From the NCBI RefSeq assembly GCF_003668995.1, contig NZ_CP033068.1:4402001-4466000 (forward strand): a stretch of 64,000 bases of DNA. Direction: 5' to 3'. The position numbers were made by a program, and so were the translations under genes. How positions within the stretch are numbered: the stretch's first letter is position 1; every line of letters begins with the position of its first letter. This document shows, piece after piece, positions 1-7,138 of the stretch. This DNA is from Flavobacterium sp. 140616W15. GTDB taxonomy: Bacteria > Bacteroidota > Bacteroidia > Flavobacteriales > Flavobacteriaceae. The notes under the pieces were generated by a model, which saw only the letters and a program-made list of their open reading frames with translations, searched no databases and was not told where the DNA came from.

Positions 1-353
1 TTCCAGCTACCGTTGGCTTCCTCTATAGCAATACAGTTTCCTGTTTGGTCTACGTGACCTTGCACAATATGGCCATCAAGGCGGTCGCCTAACTTCATAC
101 CTCTTTCAAGGTTGATGATGTCGCCAATTTTCCAATCGCCGATATTTGTTTTTTGTATGGTTTCAGCTATAGCTGTAACGGTGTAAAGGGAGTCTTGTAT
201 ATTTACAACTGTTAAGCAAATGCCGTTGTGAGAGATACTTTGATCAATTTTAAGTTCATTTGTAATAGAAGAATCTACAGTTATGTGTAGATTATCTCTG
301 TCTTTTCTTATTTCGACTACATTGCCAAGGGTTTCTATGATTCCTGTAAACAT
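1..353 (-). CDS. ribE: riboflavin synthase alpha chain, N-terminal part (cut by window edge)
   Basis: Riboflavin synthase converts two molecules of 6,7-dimethyl-8-ribityllumazine into riboflavin plus a pyrimidinedione, the last step of riboflavin synthesis in the cytosol. Reading the minus strand from the ATG at 353 gives the family's hallmark N-terminus MFTGIIE. Further on come SHNGICLTV and LGDRLDGHIVQGHVD, both conserved lumazine-binding segments. About 117 codons, just over the first of two internally duplicated barrels, lie in the window and the rest is beyond position 1. It diverges from pdxA with only 58 bp between the two ATGs, so the promoters must overlap. The frame is clean up to the edge. 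Confidence 0.93.
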   Translation of the reverse strand, partial: MFTGIIETLGNVVEIRKDRDNLHITVDSSITNELKIDQSISHNGICLTVVNIQDSLYTVTAIAETIQKTNIGDWKIGDIINLERGMKLGDRLDGHIVQGHVDQTGNCIAIEEANGSW

Positions 354-370
354 TTCTTATTTTATTTTAC

Positions 371-378
371 TAAATTTG
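371..378 (+). promoter_or_regulatory. Bacteroidota -7 promoter element for pdxA
   Basis: The sequence TAAATTTG matches the Bacteroidota housekeeping -7 consensus TAnnTTTG exactly. It sits 33 bp before the pdxA ATG. No convincing -33 TTG element is visible at the expected spacing. Confidence 0.6.
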
Positions 379-383
379 CACAT

Positions 384-391
384 CAAAATTA
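384..391 (-). promoter_or_regulatory. Bacteroidota -7 promoter element for ribE
   Basis: On the minus strand this reads TAATTTTG, an exact TAnnTTTG match, 30 bp before the ribE ATG. It lies only 5 bp from the pdxA -7 element on the other strand, so polymerase can probably occupy only one of the two at a time. Confidence 0.55.
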
Positions 392-411
392 GTAATAAAT
401 AACCTGTGGTC

Positions 412-1461
412 ATGATAAAAAATGCAGAAAATATAATCGTCGGAATTTCAATAGGAGATTTAAACGGTATTGGAAGCGAAGTTGTTCTTAAAACATTCGA
501 AGATTCTCGAATGCTAGAACTATGTACCCCAGTTATTTTTGCAAATGTAAAAATACTGTCGTTTATAAAAAAGAATTTCACATCAACGGTAATGTTGCAT
601 GGAATTGATAAGTTAGATCAGATTTTACCAGGAAAAATTAATGTTTTTAATCTTTGGAGAGAAGGGATTGATATTAATCTGGGGACTAATGATGATAAAG
701 TAGGGGAATATGCAATAAAATCTTTTGTAGCTGCAACAAAGGCTTTAAAAGAAGGAATTGTAGATGTTTTGGTAACTGCGCCTATTAATAAGTATAATAT
801 CCAATCAGAAACATTTAAATTTCCGGGACATACTGATTATTTGGATCAAGAATTGGAAGGTAATGCTTTAATGATGATGGTTCAAGATAATTTAAGAGTA
901 GGTTTACTAACAGATCATATTCCGTTAAGCGAAGTAGCGTCGCATCTTACTGAAGAATTGATCGAGAGAAAAATTCAAACGATTAAAGAATCATTAATTC
1001 GTGATTTTAGTATCAATAAGCCTAAAATTGCAGTTTTAGGACTGAATCCGCATTGTGGAGATGGTGGCGTAATTGGTAAAGAAGATGATGCGATTTTAAA
1101 ACCAGCACTAAAGAAAATATTTGATAAAGGAACATTAGTTTTTGGGCCTTTTCCTGCAGATGGTTTTTTTGGAAGTAGTCAGTATGAAAAATATGATGCT
1201 ATTGTAGCAACTTATCACGATCAAGGATTGATACCTTTTAAAACATTGTCGTTTGGTAAAGGAGTTAATTATACTGCGGGTTTAAGTAAGGTAAGAACTT
1301 CGCCAGATCACGGTACAGCATATGATATTGCAGGAAAAGATATTGCAGATTACAATTCATTTAAAGAGGCTGTTTATTTAGCAATAGACATATTTCGCTC
1401 ACGTAATCAATATGAGGAGATTAGTAAAAAACCTCTTAAAATAAAAGAAAAACAGTTATAA
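412..1461 (+). CDS. pdxA: 4-hydroxythreonine-4-phosphate dehydrogenase
   Basis: PdxA oxidises 4-phosphohydroxy-L-threonine with NAD(P)+ during pyridoxal-5-phosphate (vitamin B6) synthesis. The 349-residue product has the usual family length. Visible signatures are GDLNGIGSE near residue 17, GHTDYLD near 140, NPHCGDGG near 212 and TYHDQGLIPFK near 267; the histidines of the last three are the divalent-metal ligands. I chose the ATG at 412 over an in-frame GTG at 406 because it gives the usual short N-terminus. It is transcribed away from ribE and is followed by a separate promoter for the next gene, so it is probably monocistronic or leads weakly into the DUF177 gene. Confidence 0.95.
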   Translation: MIKNAENIIVGISIGDLNGIGSEVVLKTFEDSRMLELCTPVIFANVKILSFIKKNFTSTVMLHGIDKLDQILPGKINVFNLWREGIDINLGTNDDKVGEYAIKSFVAATKALKEGIVDVLVTAPINKYNIQSETFKFPGHTDYLDQELEGNALMMMVQDNLRVGLLTDHIPLSEVASHLTEELIERKIQTIKESLIRDFSINKPKIAVLGLNPHCGDGGVIGKEDDAILKPALKKIFDKGTLVFGPFPADGFFGSSQYEKYDAIVATYHDQGLIPFKTLSFGKGVNYTAGLSKVRTSPDHGTAYDIAGKDIADYNSFKEAVYLAIDIFRSRNQYEEISKKPLKIKEKQL

Positions 1462-1504
1462 ACAAAAAAAGGTGAATAAGATTATTAGTTTTACAATAAT
1501 TTTA

Positions 1505-1512
1505 TATCTTTG
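1505..1512 (+). promoter_or_regulatory. promoter -7 element for the DUF177-rpmF unit
   Basis: TATCTTTG matches TAnnTTTG and is followed by GC, as is common in Flavobacterium. It lies about 57 bp before the DUF177 start codon and after the pdxA stop, giving this group its own promoter. Confidence 0.6.
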
Positions 1513-1568
1513 CACCCCGATTCAGAGTTCTGTGACTCAGAATATGAATTTGGAAAAATGATGTTGAA

Positions 1569-2111
1569 ATGAGCAAGACAAAAGAATATTTAATTCCATT
1601 TGTAGGATTAAAGTTAGGTAAACACCATTTTGAGTATCAAATAAGTAATGTGTTCTTTGAAGGCTTTGATTATGAGGAATTTCAAAATTCGGATATCAAA
1701 GTAAATGTAGTTTTAGAGAAGAAAAGCAACATGTTAGAGTTGGGTTTCAAGCACAAAGGAACTGTAAATGTACCATGTGACTTAACAAGCGAAGATTTTG
1801 ATTTGCCTTTAAAAGGTAATATGAAGTTGATAGTTCGTTTTGGAGAAGCTTTTAATAATGACAATGAAGAACTGCTTATTCTGCCTTATGGCGAATTTGA
1901 AATAGATATTGCACAATATATCTATGAAATGATTGCGCTTTCGGTACCTCTAAAAAGGATTCATCCAGGAATTAAAGATGGAAGTTTAAAAACTGAAGCT
2001 TTAGATAAGCTGAATGAGCTAACTATAAAAGAACAAAAAGAAGAGAGTACAAAAGAAGAAGATATTGACCCTCGTTGGGACAAATTAAAGAAACTATTAA
2101 CGGATAAATAA
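1569..2111 (+). CDS. DUF177 (YceD-like) protein
   Basis: This 180-residue protein belongs to the DUF177/YceD family, almost always encoded directly upstream of rpmF. In other bacteria and in plastids family members are linked to 23S rRNA accumulation, so a ribosome-related role is likely. The order here, DUF177 then rpmF nine bases later, fits. The N-terminus is mixed; the C-terminal quarter is rich in Lys and Glu and ends in a DPRWDKLKKL segment typical of Bacteroidota members. The usual Cys-containing C-terminal motif of proteobacterial YceD is not obvious. Family assignment rests on position and overall pattern. Confidence 0.8.
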   Translation: MSKTKEYLIPFVGLKLGKHHFEYQISNVFFEGFDYEEFQNSDIKVNVVLEKKSNMLELGFKHKGTVNVPCDLTSEDFDLPLKGNMKLIVRFGEAFNNDNEELLILPYGEFEIDIAQYIYEMIALSVPLKRIHPGIKDGSLKTEALDKLNELTIKEQKEESTKEEDIDPRWDKLKKLLTDK

Positions 2112-2120
2112 TATAGTAAA

Positions 2121-2315
2121 ATGGCACATCCTAAGAGAAAAATCTCGAAAACAAGAAGAGATAAGAGAAGAACACATTATAAAGCTACTGTAGCTCAAAT
2201 CGCTACATGTCCTATCACTGGAGAAGCACATTTATACCACAGAGCTTACTGGCATGAAGGGAAAATGTACTACAGAGGGCAAGTTGTTATAGATAAATCT
2301 GTAGCTGTTGCTTAA
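2121..2315 (+). CDS. rpmF: 50S ribosomal protein L32
   Basis: L32 is a small basic protein of the large ribosomal subunit. The 64-residue product starts with the diagnostic [19 protein letters not shown]. Only one Cys is present ([10 protein letters not shown]), so this is the zinc-free form. It lies nine bases after the DUF177 gene and is closed by a strong hairpin terminator at 2339-2364. plsX, which separates rpmF from fabH in many bacteria, is absent here. Confidence 0.97.
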   Translation: MAHPKRKISKTRRDKRRTHYKATVAQIATCPITGEAHLYHRAYWHEGKMYYRGQVVIDKSVAVA

Positions 2316-2338
2316 TACATTTTTGTAAATGATATTAG

Positions 2339-2364
2339 AACTCTCACTATGTGAGAGTTTTTTT
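2339..2364 (+). terminator. intrinsic terminator after rpmF
   Basis: A perfect 9-bp stem AACTCTCAC / GTGAGAGTT with a 3-nt loop is followed by seven T residues. It separates the DUF177-rpmF unit from fabH. Confidence 0.85.
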
Positions 2365-2486
2365 GTTGGTTATAATTTTCGTTATTTAAGAAAATTAAGA
2401 CAATACGTTTAGAATTTTTTTTGTAATTTTCAAGTCTTTTAAAAATTTTTCAAATACCAGTATTTGGAAGGAAATAATTGAATATA

Positions 2487-3485
2487 ATGAATACAATCAC
2501 AGCCGCAATAACCGCTGTTGGAGCTTATGTTCCAGACTTTGTACTTTCAAACAAAGTCTTAGAAACTATGGTAGATACCAATGATGAATGGATTACTACC
2601 CGCACCGGAATAAAAGAAAGAAGAATTCTTAAAGATACTGATAAAGGAACCTCATTCCTTGCTATAAAAGCAGCACAAGATTTAATAGCTAAAGCTAATA
2701 TTGATCCTTTGGAGATTGATATGATAATAATGGCAACAGCTACAGCAGATATGCCAGTAGCTTCTACAGGAGTTTTCGTTGCAACAGAAATTGGTGCAAC
2801 AAATGCTTTTGCATACGATTTACAAGCAGCTTGTTCTAGCTTCCTTTACGGAATGTCTACAGCAGCAGCGTATATTCAGTCAGGAAGATACAAAAAAGTA
2901 TTACTAATAGGAGCAGATAAAATGTCTTCTATAGTAGATTATACAGACAGATCTACTTGTATTATTTTTGGAGATGGCGCAGGAGCAGTATTATTTGAAC
3001 CTAATTATGAAGGTTTAGGATTGCAAGATGAATATTTGAGAAGTGACGGAGTTGGTCGTGATTTCTTGAAAATACCAGCAGGAGGATCTTTGATTCCTAC
3101 TACTTTAGAAACAGTTCAAGAAAACAGACACAATATTATACAAGACGGGAAAACTGTTTTTAAATATGCTGTTACCAATATGGCTGATGCAAGTGAATTA
3201 ATTCTTAAGAGAAATAATTTAACAAATCAAGATGTAAATTGGTTGGTTCCGCATCAGGCAAACAAACGTATCATTGATGCTACTGCAAGCAGAATGGATT
3301 TAGAAGACTCAAAAGTATTAATGAATATTGAAAAATATGGTAATACAACATCGGCTACATTACCTTTGGTACTTAGCGATTTTGAGCATTTATTCAAAAA
3401 AGGAGATAACATTATTTTTGCCGCTTTTGGAGGTGGATTCACTTGGGGATCTATTTACTTAAAATGGGCTTACGATAAAAAATAA
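2487..3485 (+). CDS. fabH: beta-ketoacyl-ACP synthase III
   Basis: FabH condenses acetyl-CoA (or a branched acyl-CoA primer) with malonyl-ACP to start type II fatty-acid synthesis. The product is 332 residues from the ATG at 2487; an upstream in-frame TTG at 2478 is less likely. The catalytic triad is visible: Cys near 116 in LQAACSSFLYG, His near 256 in VPHQANKRI and Asn near 286 in YGNTTSATLP. The C-terminal GGGFTWGS is also characteristic. accB starts 23 bp downstream, so fabH-accB-accC probably form an initiation/malonyl-CoA supply operon. Confidence 0.96.
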   Translation: MNTITAAITAVGAYVPDFVLSNKVLETMVDTNDEWITTRTGIKERRILKDTDKGTSFLAIKAAQDLIAKANIDPLEIDMIIMATATADMPVASTGVFVATEIGATNAFAYDLQAACSSFLYGMSTAAAYIQSGRYKKVLLIGADKMSSIVDYTDRSTCIIFGDGAGAVLFEPNYEGLGLQDEYLRSDGVGRDFLKIPAGGSLIPTTLETVQENRHNIIQDGKTVFKYAVTNMADASELILKRNNLTNQDVNWLVPHQANKRIIDATASRMDLEDSKVLMNIEKYGNTTSATLPLVLSDFEHLFKKGDNIIFAAFGGGFTWGSIYLKWAYDKK

Positions 3486-3507
3486 ATTTAAACTAAAAAC
3501 GAATATT

Positions 3508-3990
3508 ATGGATTTAAAAGAAATTCAAAACCTAATCAAATTTGTAGCAAATTCGGGAGTTGCTGAAGTAAAGTTGGAGATGGATGATGTTAAAATCACC
3601 ATTAGAACAACTTTAGAAGGTAATGTAACTGAAACCACGTATGTTCAACAATTGCCAGCTCAAGCAACATTGCCGCAAGCTGTAGTGCCTCAGCAAGCTG
3701 CTCCAGTAGTAACAACTACAGAAGCTCCAGCTGCAGCAGAAAATTCTAATTTGATTACTATAAAATCACCAATTATTGGAACTTTTTATAGAAAACCATC
3801 ACCAGACAAACCAGCATTTGCTGAAGTAGGTTCAACAATTGCAAAAGGAGATGTTCTTTGTGTTATTGAAGCAATGAAATTATTTAATGAAATTGAATCT
3901 GAAGTTTCTGGTAAAATTGTTAAGATTTTAGTAGATGATATGTCTCCAGTTGAGTTTGATCAACCATTGTTTTTAGTAGATCCATCATAA
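3508..3990 (+). CDS. accB: biotin carboxyl carrier protein of acetyl-CoA carboxylase
   Basis: AccB carries the biotin that shuttles CO2 from biotin carboxylase to the carboxyltransferase. The 160-residue protein shows the standard layout: an N-terminal helical part (MDLKEIQNLIKFV), an Ala/Pro/Gln/Val-rich flexible linker at about residues 50-80, and a C-terminal biotinyl domain with VIEAMKLFNEIE. The Lys of EAMK near residue 124 is the biotinylation site. accC follows after a 90-bp gap. Confidence 0.96.
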   Translation: MDLKEIQNLIKFVANSGVAEVKLEMDDVKITIRTTLEGNVTETTYVQQLPAQATLPQAVVPQQAAPVVTTTEAPAAAENSNLITIKSPIIGTFYRKPSPDKPAFAEVGSTIAKGDVLCVIEAMKLFNEIESEVSGKIVKILVDDMSPVEFDQPLFLVDPS

Positions 3991-4080
3991 AAAATTAGAT
4001 TTAGATTTTAGCTTTTAGAAGTTTTCTATAAGCTAATAATCTTACGATCTAATTAATCTAATTATCTAATTTTTAAAAAG
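3991..4080. other. AT-rich spacer with TCTAAT/ATTAGA repeats between accB and accC
   Basis: The 90-bp spacer contains several copies of ATTAGA/TCTAAT in both orientations, including AAGCTAATAATCT facing AGATTTTAGCTT, so the transcript can fold on itself. There is no T-run of terminator type, so this may be a processing or stabilising structure within one operon. Confidence 0.3.
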
Positions 4081-5427
4081 ATGTTTAAAAAAATATTAAT
4101 TGCGAATAGAGGGGAAATTGCACTTCGTGTGATTCGTACATGTAAGGAAATGGGGATTAAGACTGTTGCAGTTTACTCTACAGCAGATGCTGAAAGCCTA
4201 CATGTGAAATTTGCAGATGAAGCGGTTTGTATAGGTCCTCCTCCGAGTAACTTATCGTATTTGAAAATGTCAAATATTATTGCTGCTGCTGAAATTACTA
4301 ATGCAGATGCGATACATCCGGGATACGGATTTCTTTCAGAGAATTCAAAGTTTTCTAAAATATGTCAGGAACATGGAATCAAATTTATTGGTGCTGCTCC
4401 TGAAATGATTGATAGAATGGGTGATAAAGCTTCTGCTAAAGCTACTATGAAAGAAGCAGGAGTTCCTTGTGTACCAGGTTCAGATGGATTGTTAGAATCA
4501 TTCGAACAAACACAGAAATTAGCCGAAGAATTTGGTTACCCAGTAATGCTTAAAGCTACTGCCGGTGGTGGTGGAAAAGGAATGAGAGCTGTTTGGAAAG
4601 CTGAAGATCTTCAGAAAGCTTGGGATAGTGCACGTCAGGAATCATTAGCTGCTTTTGGTAATGACGGAATGTATTTAGAGAAATTAATTGAAGAGCCTCG
4701 TCATATCGAAATTCAAATTGTTGGAGATTCATATGGTAAAGCATGTCACCTTTCAGAAAGAGATTGCTCTGTACAACGTCGTCACCAAAAATTAACTGAA
4801 GAAACTCCTTCGCCATTCATGACAGATGAATTGCGTACTAAAATGGGTGAAGCTGCTGTTAAGGCTGCTGAATTTATTAAGTATGAAGGAGCTGGAACAG
4901 TAGAGTTTCTTGTTGATAAACACAGAAATTTCTATTTCATGGAAATGAATACACGTATTCAAGTAGAGCACCCTATTACAGAGCAAGTTATTGATTATGA
5001 CTTGATCCGTGAGCAAATTATGGTTGCTGCTGGAATTCCAATTTCTGGAAAAAATTATTTACCAGAATTACACGCTATAGAGTGTCGTATTAATGCTGAA
5101 GATCCATATAATGATTTTCGCCCTTCACCAGGAAAAATTACAACACTTCATATGCCAGGAGGTCACGGTGTACGTTTAGATACGCATGTGTATTCTGGTT
5201 ATAGTATTCCGCCAAATTATGATTCGATGATTGCTAAATTAATTACTACTGCACAATCTCGTGAAGAAGCAATTAGCAAGATGAGAAGAGCTTTGGATGA
5301 ATTTGTAATTGAAGGAGTTAAAACAACAATTCCTTTTCACAGACAATTAATGGATGATCCACGTTATATTGCAGGAGATTATACGACTGCTTTTATGGAT
5401 ACATTTAAAATGAAAGAATTGGAATAG
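4081..5427 (+). CDS. accC: acetyl-CoA carboxylase, biotin carboxylase subunit
   Basis: AccC carboxylates the biotin on AccB using ATP and bicarbonate, the first half-reaction of malonyl-CoA formation. The 448-residue product has the family's length. It opens with [19 protein letters not shown], has the ATP-grasp glycine loop AGGGGKGMR near residue 165, and [16 protein letters not shown] near 295 carrying catalytic residues. It closes the fabH-accB-accC group, since a strong terminator follows at 5448. Confidence 0.97.
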   Translation: MFKKILIANRGEIALRVIRTCKEMGIKTVAVYSTADAESLHVKFADEAVCIGPPPSNLSYLKMSNIIAAAEITNADAIHPGYGFLSENSKFSKICQEHGIKFIGAAPEMIDRMGDKASAKATMKEAGVPCVPGSDGLLESFEQTQKLAEEFGYPVMLKATAGGGGKGMRAVWKAEDLQKAWDSARQESLAAFGNDGMYLEKLIEEPRHIEIQIVGDSYGKACHLSERDCSVQRRHQKLTEETPSPFMTDELRTKMGEAAVKAAEFIKYEGAGTVEFLVDKHRNFYFMEMNTRIQVEHPITEQVIDYDLIREQIMVAAGIPISGKNYLPELHAIECRINAEDPYNDFRPSPGKITTLHMPGGHGVRLDTHVYSGYSIPPNYDSMIAKLITTAQSREEAISKMRRALDEFVIEGVKTTIPFHRQLMDDPRYIAGDYTTAFMDTFKMKELE

Positions 5428-5447
5428 ATTATTACCATATAGTATTC

Positions 5448-5479
5448 AAAAGCCTCACAGGAATGTGAGGCTTTTTTTT
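5448..5479 (+). terminator. intrinsic terminator after accC
   Basis: A 12-bp stem (AAAAGCCTCACA with its complement) around a GGAA loop is followed by a run of eight T. Confidence 0.9.
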
Positions 5480-5514
5480 GTTTATATGATTTTAGAAATC
5501 AATTTATGTGTATT

Positions 5515-5655
5515 TTTTACACACTTTTTATCCATTTTACACACTTTTTGATTATTAGCGGCTTTATGTATTTTTATTTAAGTCACTGATAATTAGTGCA
5601 TTGAGGTGTTTTTTGTTTTTACGGCATAATAATTTCTTTATCTGAAGTGTAAAAA
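5515..5655. promoter_or_regulatory. repeated TTTTTACAC motifs upstream of the PepSY-like cluster
   Basis: TTTTACACACTTTTT occurs at 5515-5529 and again at 5535-5549, exactly 20 bp apart (about two helical turns). An inverted copy, GTGTAAAAA, lies at 5647-5655, 29 bp before the first PepSY-like ATG. Spaced direct plus inverted copies suggest binding sites for a regulator, possibly a two-component regulator. This is inference; no TAnnTTTG element and no GG-N10-GC sigma-54 element was found beside them. Confidence 0.3.
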
Positions 5656-5683
5656 CAATACAAATAATTTAAAATCTATTATT

Positions 5684-5980
5684 ATGAAAAAGTTAATCTT
5701 ATCAGCCGCAATCGTATTAGGAAGTTTGTCTTCATTTGCAACAGCTTTACCAACTTCAGTTATAGATGTTAAAACTACATCAGTTCAAGAAGAATATACT
5801 GAAATTAAAATCGAAGAATTACCAGCAGCAATTCCAGCAGCATTGAAAAAAGCATATCCAGATGCAGTACTTAATAAAGCATATGTAAATGCAAATAAAG
5901 AGTATAAGTTAGATGTAACTGTAGGAGATAAAGTGGGAAGTCTTTTTGCAGATGCAACAGGAAACTGGATTAAAAAATAA
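5684..5980 (+). CDS. PepSY-like (DUF2874-type) secreted protein, copy 1
   Basis: A 98-residue exported protein. A signal peptide (MKKLILSAAIVLGSLSSFATA) precedes one short domain with ELPAAIPAALKKAYPDA, then KEYKLDVTVGDK and the closing ATGNWIKK. This matches the PepSY-like/DUF2874 pattern of Bacteroidota periplasmic mini-proteins: an alpha helix, a strand pair and a terminal G-N-W-I-K. Function is unproven; PepSY-type domains are thought to bind or inhibit other proteins. It is nearly identical to copy 2. Four copies lie in tandem ahead of a sigma-54-type response regulator, implying joint expression. Confidence 0.85.
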   Translation: MKKLILSAAIVLGSLSSFATALPTSVIDVKTTSVQEEYTEIKIEELPAAIPAALKKAYPDAVLNKAYVNANKEYKLDVTVGDKVGSLFADATGNWIKK

Positions 5981-6031
5981 TTCAATTTAGAAAATCAAAA
6001 TAAATTAAAAAACATATAAAAATATATCATT

Positions 6032-6328
6032 ATGAAAAAGTTAATCTTATCAGCAGCAATCGTATTAGGAAGTTTATCTTCATTCGCAACAACTTTACCA
6101 ACTTCAGTTATAGATGTTAAAACTACATCAGTTCAAGAAGAATATACTGAAATTAAAATTGAAGAATTACCAGCAGCAATTCCGGCAGCATTGAAAAAAG
6201 CATATCCAGATGCAGTACTTAATAAAGCATATGTAAATGCAAATAAAGAGTATAAGTTAGATGTAACTGTAGGGGATAAAGTCGGAAATCTTTTTGCAGA
6301 TGCAACAGGAAACTGGATTAAAAAATAA
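6032..6328 (+). CDS. PepSY-like (DUF2874-type) secreted protein, copy 2
   Basis: 98 residues, differing from copy 1 at only two positions (Ala to Thr after the signal peptide, Ser to Asn near residue 83). The DNA is almost as similar, including silent positions, which points to a very recent tandem duplication or ongoing gene conversion. Signal peptide and single PepSY-like domain are intact. The 51-bp spacer to copy 1 has no visible terminator, consistent with co-transcription. Confidence 0.85.
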   Translation: MKKLILSAAIVLGSLSSFATTLPTSVIDVKTTSVQEEYTEIKIEELPAAIPAALKKAYPDAVLNKAYVNANKEYKLDVTVGDKVGNLFADATGNWIKK

Positions 6329-6371
6329 TCGAAATTCGATTTAGAAGTTTATAATCATTAAATTTAGTATC

Positions 6372-6668
6372 ATGAAAAAGATAATCTTATCAGCAGCAAT
6401 TATATTAGGAGGCTTCTCGGCTAATGCGACGACTGTAGCAATTGCAGCATCAACTGTAAAAATAGTTAGTATTCAGGATGAGTACGTAGAGATTAGTGCA
6501 GATGCACTTCCTGCGGAAGTAAAATCTACTCTTGAGAAATCTTTTCCAGATGCAAAACTCGAAAAGGCTTATAAAAACGAAAAAAATATATACAAATTAG
6601 AAATCGTTCATGGCGATAAAAAATATACTATTTTCTCTGACGCATTAGGGAATCTGATCAAAAAATAA
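6372..6668 (+). CDS. PepSY-like (DUF2874-type) secreted protein, copy 3
   Basis: 98 residues, the most diverged of the four. It keeps the exported leader (MKKIILSAAIILGGFSANAT), the central ADALPAEVKSTLEKSFPDAKLEKAY helix region and the closing DALGNLIKK, in which the usual Trp is replaced by Leu. Length and domain order match the neighbours, so it is an older duplicate that may have changed partner specificity. It lies 43 bp after copy 2 and 44 bp before copy 4. Confidence 0.82.
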   Translation: MKKIILSAAIILGGFSANATTVAIAASTVKIVSIQDEYVEISADALPAEVKSTLEKSFPDAKLEKAYKNEKNIYKLEIVHGDKKYTIFSDALGNLIKK

Positions 6669-6712
6669 TTGATCACAAACCAAATAAGTTAAATTTAAAC
6701 ATACATATCATT

Positions 6713-7015
6713 ATGAAAAAAGTAATCTTATCCGCAGCAATTGTTTTAGGGAGTTTGTCAATTTATGCAGCAACTAGAACAATTACAGAGCCAGTTAATG
6801 AAGTTGTAATTGTGCAAGTGCAAGACGGCTACAATGAAGTTAGTGCAGATGCAGTGCCAGTAGCTGTAAAAACAGCTTTACAGAAGGCTTATCCGGATGT
6901 GAAACTTGATAAAGCATATGTAAATGAAAAGAAAGAATATAAATTAGAAATTTCAGTTGGTGACCAAAAGGCTACTGTGTATGCAGATGTCAATGGCAAT
7001 TGGATAAAAATATAA
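6713..7015 (+). CDS. PepSY-like (DUF2874-type) secreted protein, copy 4
   Basis: 100 residues with signal peptide MKKVILSAAIVLGSLSIYAA. The mature domain DGYNEVSADAVPVAVKTALQ...KAYPDV and the ending DVNGNWIKI follow the family. It is intermediate between copies 1/2 and copy 3. A strong terminator at 7045-7076 closes the four-gene array before the response regulator gene. Confidence 0.84.
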   Translation: MKKVILSAAIVLGSLSIYAATRTITEPVNEVVIVQVQDGYNEVSADAVPVAVKTALQKAYPDVKLDKAYVNEKKEYKLEISVGDQKATVYADVNGNWIKI

Positions 7016-7044
7016 TTTAGGTAGATTAGTTTAGGTTTTTTTGG

Positions 7045-7076
7045 AAAGAGATTGCATCTGCAATCTCTTTTTTTTT
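7045..7076 (+). terminator. intrinsic terminator after the PepSY-like array
   Basis: Perfect 10-bp stem AGAGATTGCA / TGCAATCTCT with a 2-nt nominal loop, followed by nine T. Confidence 0.9.
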
Positions 7077-7138
7077 GCATAATTTTATGAGAATACAATT
7101 ATTTTAGTCTTATTTTAGCATGAAAAGTTCAAACACTA

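Noticed and set aside
5560..5684. Possible sigma-54 promoter for the PepSY-like array
   Set aside because: I looked for GG followed ten bases later by GC before the first gene and found none, so sigma-54 control of the array stays a hypothesis.
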